A stretch of DNA of 10,445 nt from Phycisphaerales bacterium (lineage in GTDB: Bacteria; Planctomycetota; Phycisphaerae; Sedimentisphaerales; Anaerobacaceae): assembly GCA_003533825.1 (NCBI GenBank), contig DQCG01000454.1, positions 5,414-15,858 of the forward strand. Reading direction: 5' to 3'. Shown piece after piece: positions 1 to 6,392 of the stretch. Within the stretch, counting starts at the first letter, position 1. Every line of letters starts with the position of its first letter. Both the position numbers and the translations under genes were made by a program. The notes beneath the pieces are model-generated. The model had not been told where the DNA came from. It saw only the letters and a program-made list of their open reading frames with translations, and did no database searches.

Positions 1-879
1 AAAATCGCCACGCAGATGGGCACGCAGATTCACGCCAGCGACAATTACAGGCGGATGGTGGAGCTGATTCGCAACGGCGCGATCGGGACGCCGAGCGAGG
101 CCCGTGTCTGGTGCAGCCGGATGCCGGAGGGCGGAAGTTATCTGCCGGAGGTCAAGCCTGTGCCGGATCATATCAACTGGGACCTTTGGGTTGGGCCGAC
201 ACCTTTCCATCCGTACAATCCCGGCTACATCGGCGGGTGCCTTAAGTGGAACCGTTTCTGGGACTTCGGCAGCGGCCAAATCGGAGATATGGGCAGCCAC
301 ATGATAGATATGGCATACTGGGGGCTCGATTTAAAGCTTCCGGCGACGTGTAAGGCTGAAGGTACAGAGATAAATCCGGACACGTGTCCGAAATGGCTCA
401 CGGCCGAGTGGGACCACCCGGCAAACGACTGGCGGCCTGCCATCAAGCTATACTGGTATGACGGCGGCAAGAAGCCCGGCATGCCCTCGGAGGCTTTCAA
501 CCGGGAGAAGCTGTTCAAAGGTGTCCTATTCAAAGGAGACAAGGGCTGGCTGCTGGCCGACTACAGCCTTCGGATACTGATGCCCAAACAACGCGGGAGT
601 GATATGACTCATTATAAGTCACCGAAGCCCGAAGAGCTGATTCCGCCGTCACTCGGTCATCACAAGGAATGGATCGTTGCCTGCAAGACGGGCAAGCCGA
701 CAACGTGCAACTTCGATTACTCGGGCGCTCTGGTAGAGAACAACATGCTGGCGCTGGTCGCCTACCGTGTGGGTAAGAAACTCGAATATGATGCTAAAAA
801 TCTCAGGGTCAAAAACTGCCCCGAAGCCGATAAGTATATCCGAAAAACATACCGCAAAGGCTGGGTGCTGAACGGATAA
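1..879 (+). CDS. Gfo/Idh/MocA family oxidoreductase, C-terminal part (5' end outside window)
   Basis: Reading frame 1 is open from the first base to TAA at 877-879 (292 residues), so the ATG at 16 is internal and the true start lies upstream. The fragment begins at a QMGTQIHASDNYRRMVEL stretch, which in secreted or cytoplasmic Gfo/Idh/MocA proteins follows the Rossmann domain and the EKP motif. About 130-180 N-terminal residues are therefore probably missing. The visible part is the alpha/beta C-terminal domain, with an N-W-D-L-W-x-G-P substrate-side motif, then GQIGDMGSHMIDMAYWGL, where the Asp and His residues usually line the active site. Members oxidise or reduce sugars and cyclitols with NAD(P). 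Whether this copy has a Tat signal cannot be seen. It is a distant paralogue of the gene at 4251-5480, sharing the WD-x-x-x-GP and DMG-x-H motifs. The next gene starts 18 bases downstream, which suggests co-transcription. Confidence 0.9.
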   Translation, partial: KIATQMGTQIHASDNYRRMVELIRNGAIGTPSEARVWCSRMPEGGSYLPEVKPVPDHINWDLWVGPTPFHPYNPGYIGGCLKWNRFWDFGSGQIGDMGSHMIDMAYWGLDLKLPATCKAEGTEINPDTCPKWLTAEWDHPANDWRPAIKLYWYDGGKKPGMPSEAFNREKLFKGVLFKGDKGWLLADYSLRILMPKQRGSDMTHYKSPKPEELIPPSLGHHKEWIVACKTGKPTTCNFDYSGALVENNMLALVAYRVGKKLEYDAKNLRVKNCPEADKYIRKTYRKGWVLNG

Positions 880-897
880 AAAAACCAACAAGAACTC

Positions 898-3135
898 ATG
901 TTTGGAAAGCTAACTTTTCGGTCTATCGTTTTATATATAGTGACTATGGCTGTCCCGGTCGGTGGTGTCATCGCCGCGGGCGTTACCGAACGCAACGAGT
1001 TGGATCCTCTCGGCAAAGTTCATATCCCGATAGGTATCGCCAATAGTCTCGACACTCTCAAAACCTTTGTCGAAGCTGAAGGTAATTTCTCGCCGGGCGT
1101 GGGTAGCTACGGCGTCTATTTCTGGATTTTCGATAAGACAGAAGGGCGGTTGGTCGCTCCCACAATGGACGGCGTAAAATGCGAGCACGGCCTTGCCGAT
1201 GGACGATTTCTAATCCCATGGGCAAAATGGTCTGCCGGTGATATCACAGTCAAAACTGAAATCTGTCAGGTTATACGGAGATATTCGGAGAAAGAGATAT
1301 TCGTTGTCGGCGCCCGCGTTACTATCAATAACACCGGTAATGAAACAAAAGATGCCGGCTTTTACGTAGTTCTGCGTCCGCTCGGGCCGGCCGGTTTCGA
1401 TGTGAAACAACTTGATGTCAGCAGCGAGTCTGACGCCTTGCTCGTAGACAGCCATGCCGCAATTGTAGCAACAGAAAGGCCCTCTCAGGCCGGTGTTTTG
1501 GCAGCCGATACCGTCGGTGATCTTGCCTTAGACGGACGAATGCCGAATCTAAAGCTCGCAATTTCGAAGGCCGGCGACTGCTCCGGGGCGTTGTATTATG
1601 ACCTGAGACTTTCGCCGGGGGGCAATATAACACTCGGTTTTATCTATCCGGTCCTATCCGGTCGCCGGGCGGTGGGGCACCAATGGGACGGCGTGAGCAA
1701 ATGGGCACAATTCGATTTAGCCCAACTGAATCCATCTACCGGTGGGGCGTTACAGCCCAACCCCGGATTGGAGTATTATCGAGAAATCAGTGTCTCATCG
1801 TTGTTCGCCGAGGCCGAAGAGTACTGGAAGCAATTAACCGAAAAAATAAGTCTTGACCTTCCGGATGAACGCTGGGAGGGTGCATTTGCCGCGATTATCG
1901 CTCACGCCGCAATGGAGATGAACGAAGGGGCGCCGGATGTTGCCGTGGTGAACTATAATGTCTTTAACCGTGACGGCGTCTATGTCGCGAATATTTTTCA
2001 GAAGTCCGGCAACATAGATCTCGCCGTTGAGGCCATCGACTACTTCACCAAACACCCTTTCAACGGCCGGTCGTATCCCGAAGCGGATAATCCGGGCCAG
2101 ATTCTCTGGGCCATGGCTCAGCAGTGGCAATTTACTCAAGACAAAAAGTGGGCCCGGCGTATCTATCCGTCGGTGCGTAAAATCGCAGAGATGATAGAAT
2201 ATTACCGAACGACAAGCGGGCCGCACTGGGTGCTGATGGACAGCCTAAGTTTTGGACCGGTGCTGCCCGAGGAAAAATGCAGTGAATTGAAGCCGGGAAG
2301 ATGCGACGGCAATCATCCGGAATACACCGAAGCATTCGATATCGCCGGCATGTATGGTGCGGCGATTCTCGCCGAGGCGATTGGAAAATCTACTGATGCG
2401 GCTAAGTGGAGAACTCTCGCCGGACGTCTGCTCGAAACGTATGATAAGAACTTCGGCGATAATCTCGGAAAACAATACGGCAGCTATTCGGTATTGTGGC
2501 CATGCCGGCTCTATCCGTTAGATAGCGGCAGGGCATACGAGCAATTCAGGAAAACCGGTGGGCAGAAGCCGGGTGGCTGGCGATATTTTGCGCTTGCCAA
2601 AGCCCATCAGGGATTGTTGGCCGGCAATCGGCAGTCCGGACACGGTACACTCCAGCGGCATCTCGAACACGAGCAGATGAGGGGATGGTATGCCTTTGAT
2701 GAAGGCGGCAAAAGCGGCTCCGGCGGCTGGGGCCGGGTACGCACCACATGGAACGGAAACATAGCTATGCCGCATGGCTGGGCTATCGCTGAGCTCTGGC
2801 TTTTAATGCGTGACTGCCTAGCGTTCGAAAACGACCGGCGGTTGGTCCTGCTGTCGGGCATCCCGCCAGCATGGTTTACCCATAGGGACGGCATCAGGAT
2901 TGAGGGCCTGCCAACGTATTTCGGAAAGCTGAATCTGCTGTGGAAACCAACGCAGGGCGGAGCAACGTTAAATCTGGGCGGCACGGCTAAACCCCCGAAA
3001 GGTTTTCTCCTGCGCTTGCCTGAATCATTGGAGGCGAAAGTAACCATGAACGGCCGTATGATTTCGAGCTTCGTAGATCACGAATTCATCCTGCCATCGG
3101 ATATGGCCGAGGCGCACGTTACTTTCGGTCAATAA
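898..3135 (+). CDS. Secreted six-hairpin (alpha/alpha)6 glycosidase-like protein
   Basis: A 745-residue protein with a hydrophobic N-terminal signal (about residues 8-27, Ala-Ala near 26-27). I read three parts. Residues about 38-300 look like a beta-sandwich. Residues about 320-640 are an (alpha/alpha)6 toroid. Residues about 645-745 form a small C-terminal beta domain, including a GLPTYFGKLNL stretch. Acidic motifs in the toroid that could hold catalytic residues are NRDGVY (357-362), PEADNPGQ (394-401) and FDEGG (600-604). This layout is common to several inverting glycoside hydrolase and phosphorylase clans, and I cannot assign a CAZy family. The start at 898 gives a complete signal peptide, but no Shine-Dalgarno sequence precedes it; translation may be coupled to the gene ending at 879. 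The later ATG at 946 would truncate the signal and also lacks a ribosome site. The role is probably hydrolysis of an oligo- or polysaccharide outside the cytoplasm. Confidence 0.75.
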   Translation: MFGKLTFRSIVLYIVTMAVPVGGVIAAGVTERNELDPLGKVHIPIGIANSLDTLKTFVEAEGNFSPGVGSYGVYFWIFDKTEGRLVAPTMDGVKCEHGLADGRFLIPWAKWSAGDITVKTEICQVIRRYSEKEIFVVGARVTINNTGNETKDAGFYVVLRPLGPAGFDVKQLDVSSESDALLVDSHAAIVATERPSQAGVLAADTVGDLALDGRMPNLKLAISKAGDCSGALYYDLRLSPGGNITLGFIYPVLSGRRAVGHQWDGVSKWAQFDLAQLNPSTGGALQPNPGLEYYREISVSSLFAEAEEYWKQLTEKISLDLPDERWEGAFAAIIAHAAMEMNEGAPDVAVVNYNVFNRDGVYVANIFQKSGNIDLAVEAIDYFTKHPFNGRSYPEADNPGQILWAMAQQWQFTQDKKWARRIYPSVRKIAEMIEYYRTTSGPHWVLMDSLSFGPVLPEEKCSELKPGRCDGNHPEYTEAFDIAGMYGAAILAEAIGKSTDAAKWRTLAGRLLETYDKNFGDNLGKQYGSYSVLWPCRLYPLDSGRAYEQFRKTGGQKPGGWRYFALAKAHQGLLAGNRQSGHGTLQRHLEHEQMRGWYAFDEGGKSGSGGWGRVRTTWNGNIAMPHGWAIAELWLLMRDCLAFENDRRLVLLSGIPPAWFTHRDGIRIEGLPTYFGKLNLLWKPTQGGATLNLGGTAKPPKGFLLRLPESLEAKVTMNGRMISSFVDHEFILPSDMAEAHVTFGQ

Positions 3136-3158
3136 ATTCATCTTTGGGCTGCCGGTGG

Positions 3159-3187
3159 TTGAGTTTTATCATAGCTTCTATTATAAT
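3159..3187 (+). promoter_or_regulatory. Predicted sigma-70-type promoter
   Basis: A -35-like TTGAGT at 3159-3164 (4 of 6 consensus bases) is followed by exactly 17 bases and a perfect -10 TATAAT at 3182-3187. It lies in the largest intergenic gap of the window, which is clearly AT-richer than the genes around it. The predicted transcript would start near 3194-3195, giving a leader of about 29 bases before the ATG at 3224. It probably drives the block from 3224 onward. I see no convincing operator palindrome around it. Confidence 0.65.
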
Positions 3188-3210
3188 ACGTTTTATTAAA
3201 TTGATTATTT

Positions 3211-3216
3211 AAGGAG
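3211..3216 (+). promoter_or_regulatory. Ribosome binding site for the TIM-barrel gene
   Basis: AAGGAG lies 7 bases before the ATG at 3224. This is near-ideal spacing and fixes the start of the downstream gene, which then begins with a complete twin-arginine signal. Confidence 0.85.
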
Positions 3217-3223
3217 TTTACTT

Positions 3224-4216
3224 ATGTCAGAGAAAATAAATCGCCGTAAGTTCCTGAACAACGGAATGCTTGCCGGTGCTGCAGCCGTAAGTTTGACCGG
3301 CATCGAAGAGAAAATCGCATTCGCAGCGACGCAAAAGGGAATCGACACAAACAAAGAAAGGCAAAAGGACCAGGGTAGTGCCAAAATCCCCATGGGCAAA
3401 ATTGGCAACCTAAAGGTCAGCAGATTAATCTCCGGCGGGAATCTGATTAGCGGCTGGTCACATGCCAGAGATTTGATCTATGTCCATCATCTGATGAGGC
3501 ACTACAACACGGATGAGAAGGTGATGGACACTTTGGAACTGCTTGAAGAGCAGGGCGTGAACACGATTATTGCAGACCCGAGTGAAAGGCCATACAGAAT
3601 CTTTCCGAAATACTGGAATGAAAGGGGTGGCAAGATTCAATGGATAGCTGAAGGCCACCCGGTTGCAAAAGACCTCAATACCGACATAAAGCAATCTTTG
3701 GATTATGGAGCCTCGGCAATCTACATCCAGGGCGTGATTGGAGACAAGTGGCTGCGAAGCGGCCATCTCGACCTGCTTGGCGACTGCGTCGAGATCATCA
3801 AATCAAACGGCGTCCCCGGAGGTATCGGTGCTCACATGCTGGATGTCATCGTCGAGTCCGAGCGACGCAGGTATAACGCCGATTTCTATGTTAAGACATT
3901 GCACTCGAGCGACTATTGGTCTGCAAGAAGACCCGGCCAGAATCTGGACGTTGTTGACAACAACGCCGACAATTACTGGTCCATGACGCCCGAGAAAACA
4001 ATAGAGTTTATGAAGAAGGTCGACAAACCCTGGATTGCATTCAAGGTATTGGCTGCCGGCGCCATCCATCCGAGAAACGGCTTTAAGTATGCGTTCGATA
4101 ATGGCGCAGACTTCATTTGCGTGGGAATGTTCGATTTTCAGGTAATCGAAGATTCTATCATTGCCGCCGATACATTAAAAGCCATTGGAAACCGGCGGCG
4201 CCCCTGGAGAGCGTGA
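3224..4216 (+). CDS. Tat-exported TIM-barrel protein, aldo/keto reductase-like fold, function unknown
   Basis: A 330-residue protein. The N-terminus carries NRRKFLNNG (Arg7-Arg8) and an Ala-rich hydrophobic stretch ending around AFAA (32-35), a twin-arginine signal. The mature part shows a run of beta-strand-like segments spaced as in a (beta/alpha)8 barrel: about residues 67-74, 113-119, 138-144, 165-170, 198-204, 220-227, 270-280 and 298-306. The opening GKIGNLKVSRLISGGN resembles the first strand of aldo/keto reductases. However, the usual Asp and Tyr of the AKR tetrad are not visible where expected: NTIIADPSERPY (113-124) stands in place of the normal FDTA-x-x-YG type motif. Possible functional residues are His203-204 region GIGAH, Lys224, His227 and Lys274. 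I recognise the protein type as recurring in Planctomycetota and Verrucomicrobiota, but know no assigned reaction. It sits 34 bases before a Tat-exported oxidoreductase, suggesting a shared pathway. Confidence 0.75.
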   Translation: MSEKINRRKFLNNGMLAGAAAVSLTGIEEKIAFAATQKGIDTNKERQKDQGSAKIPMGKIGNLKVSRLISGGNLISGWSHARDLIYVHHLMRHYNTDEKVMDTLELLEEQGVNTIIADPSERPYRIFPKYWNERGGKIQWIAEGHPVAKDLNTDIKQSLDYGASAIYIQGVIGDKWLRSGHLDLLGDCVEIIKSNGVPGGIGAHMLDVIVESERRRYNADFYVKTLHSSDYWSARRPGQNLDVVDNNADNYWSMTPEKTIEFMKKVDKPWIAFKVLAAGAIHPRNGFKYAFDNGADFICVGMFDFQVIEDSIIAADTLKAIGNRRRPWRA

Positions 4217-4235
4217 AATTCATTCTGCCAGATTC

Positions 4236-4242
4236 GGAGGAG
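4236..4242 (+). promoter_or_regulatory. Ribosome binding site that decides the start of the second Gfo/Idh/MocA gene
   Basis: GGAGGAG ends 8 bases before the ATG at 4251. An in-frame ATG at 4185 has no such site, overlaps the preceding gene and would bury the twin-arginine signal behind 22 extra residues, so 4251 is the better start. Confidence 0.85.
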
Positions 4243-4250
4243 AGCATATC

Positions 4251-5480
4251 ATGCCAAAAACTGAAAAGGTAACGAGGCGTCAATTTATTAAAAGTTCGAT
4301 TGGAGCCGCTACGGCTTTTACAATCGTACCAAGACACGTTCTCGGCGGCCCGAACCATACGCCGCCCAGCGAGACTTTCGGCGGTGCCCTGATCGGCTGC
4401 GGCGGCCGGGGCAACGGCACATTCAACGCAATGGGGCTGGAGGCCAAAAAACTTGCTATATGCGATGTGAAATTTGTCGGCAGGGAAGACAACAAAACCA
4501 TCTACAGGGACTTTCGCCGCGTCTTAGAGCGAAAGGATATCGACGTAGTCGCTATTGCAACGCCGCCTCACTGGCATGCGCTAATCTCCATCGCGGCAAT
4601 GGAAGCCGGCAAGGATGTACTCTGCGAAAAGCCGATGACCCGGTTCATCGCCGAGGGTCGTGCCGTGGCCGAGGCGGAGAAACGCTACAAGCGCATCTTC
4701 CAGGTCGGGACATTCGGAAGATTCGGCAGAAGCAGAGACCCCAGAAGCATTGAGATTCACAAGATTATGGCCAGCGGCCTGTTGAAGAATAACTGCAAGG
4801 GTGTGCATATCAAGAGTGGCGGCCTGAAGGTTAAGGAGTGGAGCGGGATGGTCAACGCAAAGCCGCAGCCGGTACCCAAAAGCCTCGACTGGGACATGTA
4901 CTGTGGCCCGTCACCGCTTCGGCCTTACCACCCGCATCGCCATGGCGGCACGCACCGCGGCTATTGGGACTACGAAGGCGGCGGCCTGGCCGATATGGGA
5001 CAGCACCATTACGATCCGGTACAGTGGGTCTATGCCAAGGATGATACCAGTCCGGTCGAGATCGAGGCTTATGCTCCGCCGGCGCATCAGGAAGCATGCG
5101 GGATGTGGGGCTGGGTCGAATTGAAATACGCTGATGGGATGACGTTCGTTTTCGACAGCCGGGAATGGGGCGAGCCATACAACCGTAAGCAGGCCCGTGA
5201 AGTTCTGCTCAGCGATTTGAGCGAAGAGGACCGGAAGAAGATTAAGGATATGCCCGATCCTGAACCGCTTGTCAGCTTTGCCGAGGCGGTTAAAACGCGC
5301 AAACGTGCCGGCGGCAACGCCGATGCGGCTAATCGAAGCGCAACGCTGATGCATCTGGCAAACATCGCCATCCGAACCGGGCGAAAACTTCGCTACGACC
5401 CTGTAAAAGAACAAATAGTCGGCGATGAAGAAGCCAACCGGCTCGTCAATCAGCCGATGCGGGCGCCATGGCACTTGTGA
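4251..5480 (+). CDS. Tat-exported Gfo/Idh/MocA family oxidoreductase
   Basis: A 409-residue protein. TRRQFIKSS (Arg9-Arg10) followed by a short hydrophobic run to about residue 31 is a twin-arginine signal. The Rossmann domain shows GCGGRG (49-54) for dinucleotide binding and Asp72 at the end of the second strand, which usually means NAD rather than NADP. CEKPM (125-129) holds the conserved Lys127 of dehydrogenase members; GH109-type glycosidases of this fold usually have a different motif here. The C-terminal domain has W-D-M-Y-C-G-P (214-220) and GGGLADMGQHHYDPVQW (243-259), with Asp248, His252, His253 and Asp255 as candidate active-site residues. The segment between Asp72 and YRDF (85-88) is about 15 residues shorter than I expect for the family. 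Tat export implies folding with the cofactor bound before export, as known for glucose-fructose oxidoreductase. The substrate is unknown, but sugars or uronic acids are likely. Confidence 0.88.
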   Translation: MPKTEKVTRRQFIKSSIGAATAFTIVPRHVLGGPNHTPPSETFGGALIGCGGRGNGTFNAMGLEAKKLAICDVKFVGREDNKTIYRDFRRVLERKDIDVVAIATPPHWHALISIAAMEAGKDVLCEKPMTRFIAEGRAVAEAEKRYKRIFQVGTFGRFGRSRDPRSIEIHKIMASGLLKNNCKGVHIKSGGLKVKEWSGMVNAKPQPVPKSLDWDMYCGPSPLRPYHPHRHGGTHRGYWDYEGGGLADMGQHHYDPVQWVYAKDDTSPVEIEAYAPPAHQEACGMWGWVELKYADGMTFVFDSREWGEPYNRKQAREVLLSDLSEEDRKKIKDMPDPEPLVSFAEAVKTRKRAGGNADAANRSATLMHLANIAIRTGRKLRYDPVKEQIVGDEEANRLVNQPMRAPWHL

Positions 5481-5490
5481 GAATATCAGG

Positions 5491-5505
5491 ACAGATTCAG
5501 TCTGT
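5491..5505 (+). other. Small inverted repeat between genes
   Basis: ACAGA at 5491-5495 and TCTGT at 5501-5505 are perfect inverted copies separated by the 5 bases TTCAG. The potential RNA stem is short and has only two G-C pairs, with no T-tract, so it is not a terminator. It lies 2 bases before the ribosome site at 5508-5513 and could at most modestly affect translation or mRNA stability. It may be chance. Confidence 0.3.
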
Positions 5506-5520
5506 AGAAAGGACATTATT

Positions 5521-6366
5521 ATGGCAAGACGATCATCTGCTCTTTCAGAACTCATCGGCAGGCTTCCGGACCCGGACCAGCGGGGCCTGCTCAGCAATAT
5601 CGACAAGGAAACGGTAGATAACGTTATTTCCAGGCTGCTTGAAGGCGGTCGCAGGAGCCTTCGTGCCCTGATTGACATGCTTGTCGAACCCGGGCGGGGA
5701 GACGATGTCAAAGCACGGTACGCTCTTCATTGCCTGGCTGTACATGTCTGCAAGCTGGACGACGAAAGAATCCGGCGAGCGTTTGGCAGGACACTGGCCT
5801 CGCAACTCGGCGGGGACCGGCCAAAGGCCGTTCAGAAATATCTTATCCGGCAGTTGCAGGTGGCCGGCGGCGAAGAGGTTGCCGGTGCCCTCGGTAAAAT
5901 GCTCGAGGACGAGGAGCTTTTCGAGTCCGCCGCCCAGGCACTCGTGGCTATCGGTAATGGTGCCGCCGAACAGTTGCGAAATGCCTTACCGGGAGCCAAG
6001 GGCAAAACAAAGCTGACGATTATTCAAAACCTCGGCGTGTTCAAAGATACCGAGTCGGTCAGCGCTCTGCAAAATGCCCTCGACGACGATGACCGAGAGG
6101 TTCGCCTGGCGGCCGGCTGGTCGCTGGCGAACATTGGTGACGCCGGCTCCGCGGATTTGCTTCTCAAGGCGGCGGACGCCGAGGGAACATACGAGCGAGT
6201 CAAAGCCGCCAAGGCTTGCCTGCTGCTCGCCGAGCGGCTCCTCAAGGAAGGCAAAAAGGATAAGGCTGTGAAGATATATAAACATCTTCAAAGCACTCGG
6301 AGCGGTTCTGATGAAGCCTACATTTGCGACGTGGCCAACGAGTCTCTGGCCGCAACAGCAAAATAA
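5521..6366 (+). CDS. HEAT-repeat protein, probably cytoplasmic
   Basis: A 281-residue, helix-rich protein without a signal peptide or membrane segment. Paired-helix repeats of about 30 residues can be seen at roughly 45-75, 100-115, 117-145, 147-172, 177-206 and 208-240. The clearest repeat is EVRLAAGWSLANIGD (193-207), a classic HEAT second helix. The last stretch, KKDKAVKIYKHLQ (245-257), looks like a TPR-type helix. These folds bind proteins rather than catalyse, so a scaffold, chaperone or regulatory role is plausible; the partner is unknown. The start at 5521 is chosen because AAAGGA (5508-5513) lies 7 bases upstream, while the in-frame ATG at 5425 would overlap the preceding gene by 56 bases. 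It is unusual as the one apparently unexported product inside a block of exported ones. Confidence 0.85.
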   Translation: MARRSSALSELIGRLPDPDQRGLLSNIDKETVDNVISRLLEGGRRSLRALIDMLVEPGRGDDVKARYALHCLAVHVCKLDDERIRRAFGRTLASQLGGDRPKAVQKYLIRQLQVAGGEEVAGALGKMLEDEELFESAAQALVAIGNGAAEQLRNALPGAKGKTKLTIIQNLGVFKDTESVSALQNALDDDDREVRLAAGWSLANIGDAGSADLLLKAADAEGTYERVKAAKACLLLAERLLKEGKKDKAVKIYKHLQSTRSGSDEAYICDVANESLAATAK

Positions 6367-6379
6367 CAACTTTGATACC

Positions 6380-6385
6380 AGGAGG
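6380..6385 (+). promoter_or_regulatory. Ribosome binding site that decides the sulfatase start
   Basis: A perfect AGGAGG lies 7 bases before the ATG at 6393. The in-frame ATG at 6324 lies inside the preceding gene and would put 23 residues ahead of the twin-arginine signal, so it is rejected. Confidence 0.88.
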
Positions 6386-6392
6386 ACAACTT

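Noticed and set aside
2607..3047. Antisense open frame of 146 codons inside the glycosidase-like gene
   Set aside because: The + strand frame is continuous and protein-like; the antisense product is Pro/Arg/Ser-rich without motifs.
3136..3158. Possible terminator after the glycosidase-like gene
   Set aside because: No stable inverted repeat followed by a T-tract is visible.
4185..4250. Upstream in-frame extension of the second Gfo/Idh/MocA gene
   Set aside because: Overlaps the previous gene, lacks a ribosome site and would hide the twin-arginine signal; GGAGGAG supports the start at 4251.
5425..5520. Upstream in-frame extension of the HEAT gene
   Set aside because: Overlaps the previous gene by 56 bases; AAAGGA before 5521 is a better start.
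4911..5711. Antisense open frame of 266 codons
   Set aside because: It lies opposite two well-supported genes with family motifs, shows no domain I recognise and no ribosome site; it is a shadow of codon bias.
6324..6392. Upstream in-frame extension of the sulfatase gene
   Set aside because: Lies partly within the HEAT gene; AGGAGG and the twin-arginine signal support 6393.
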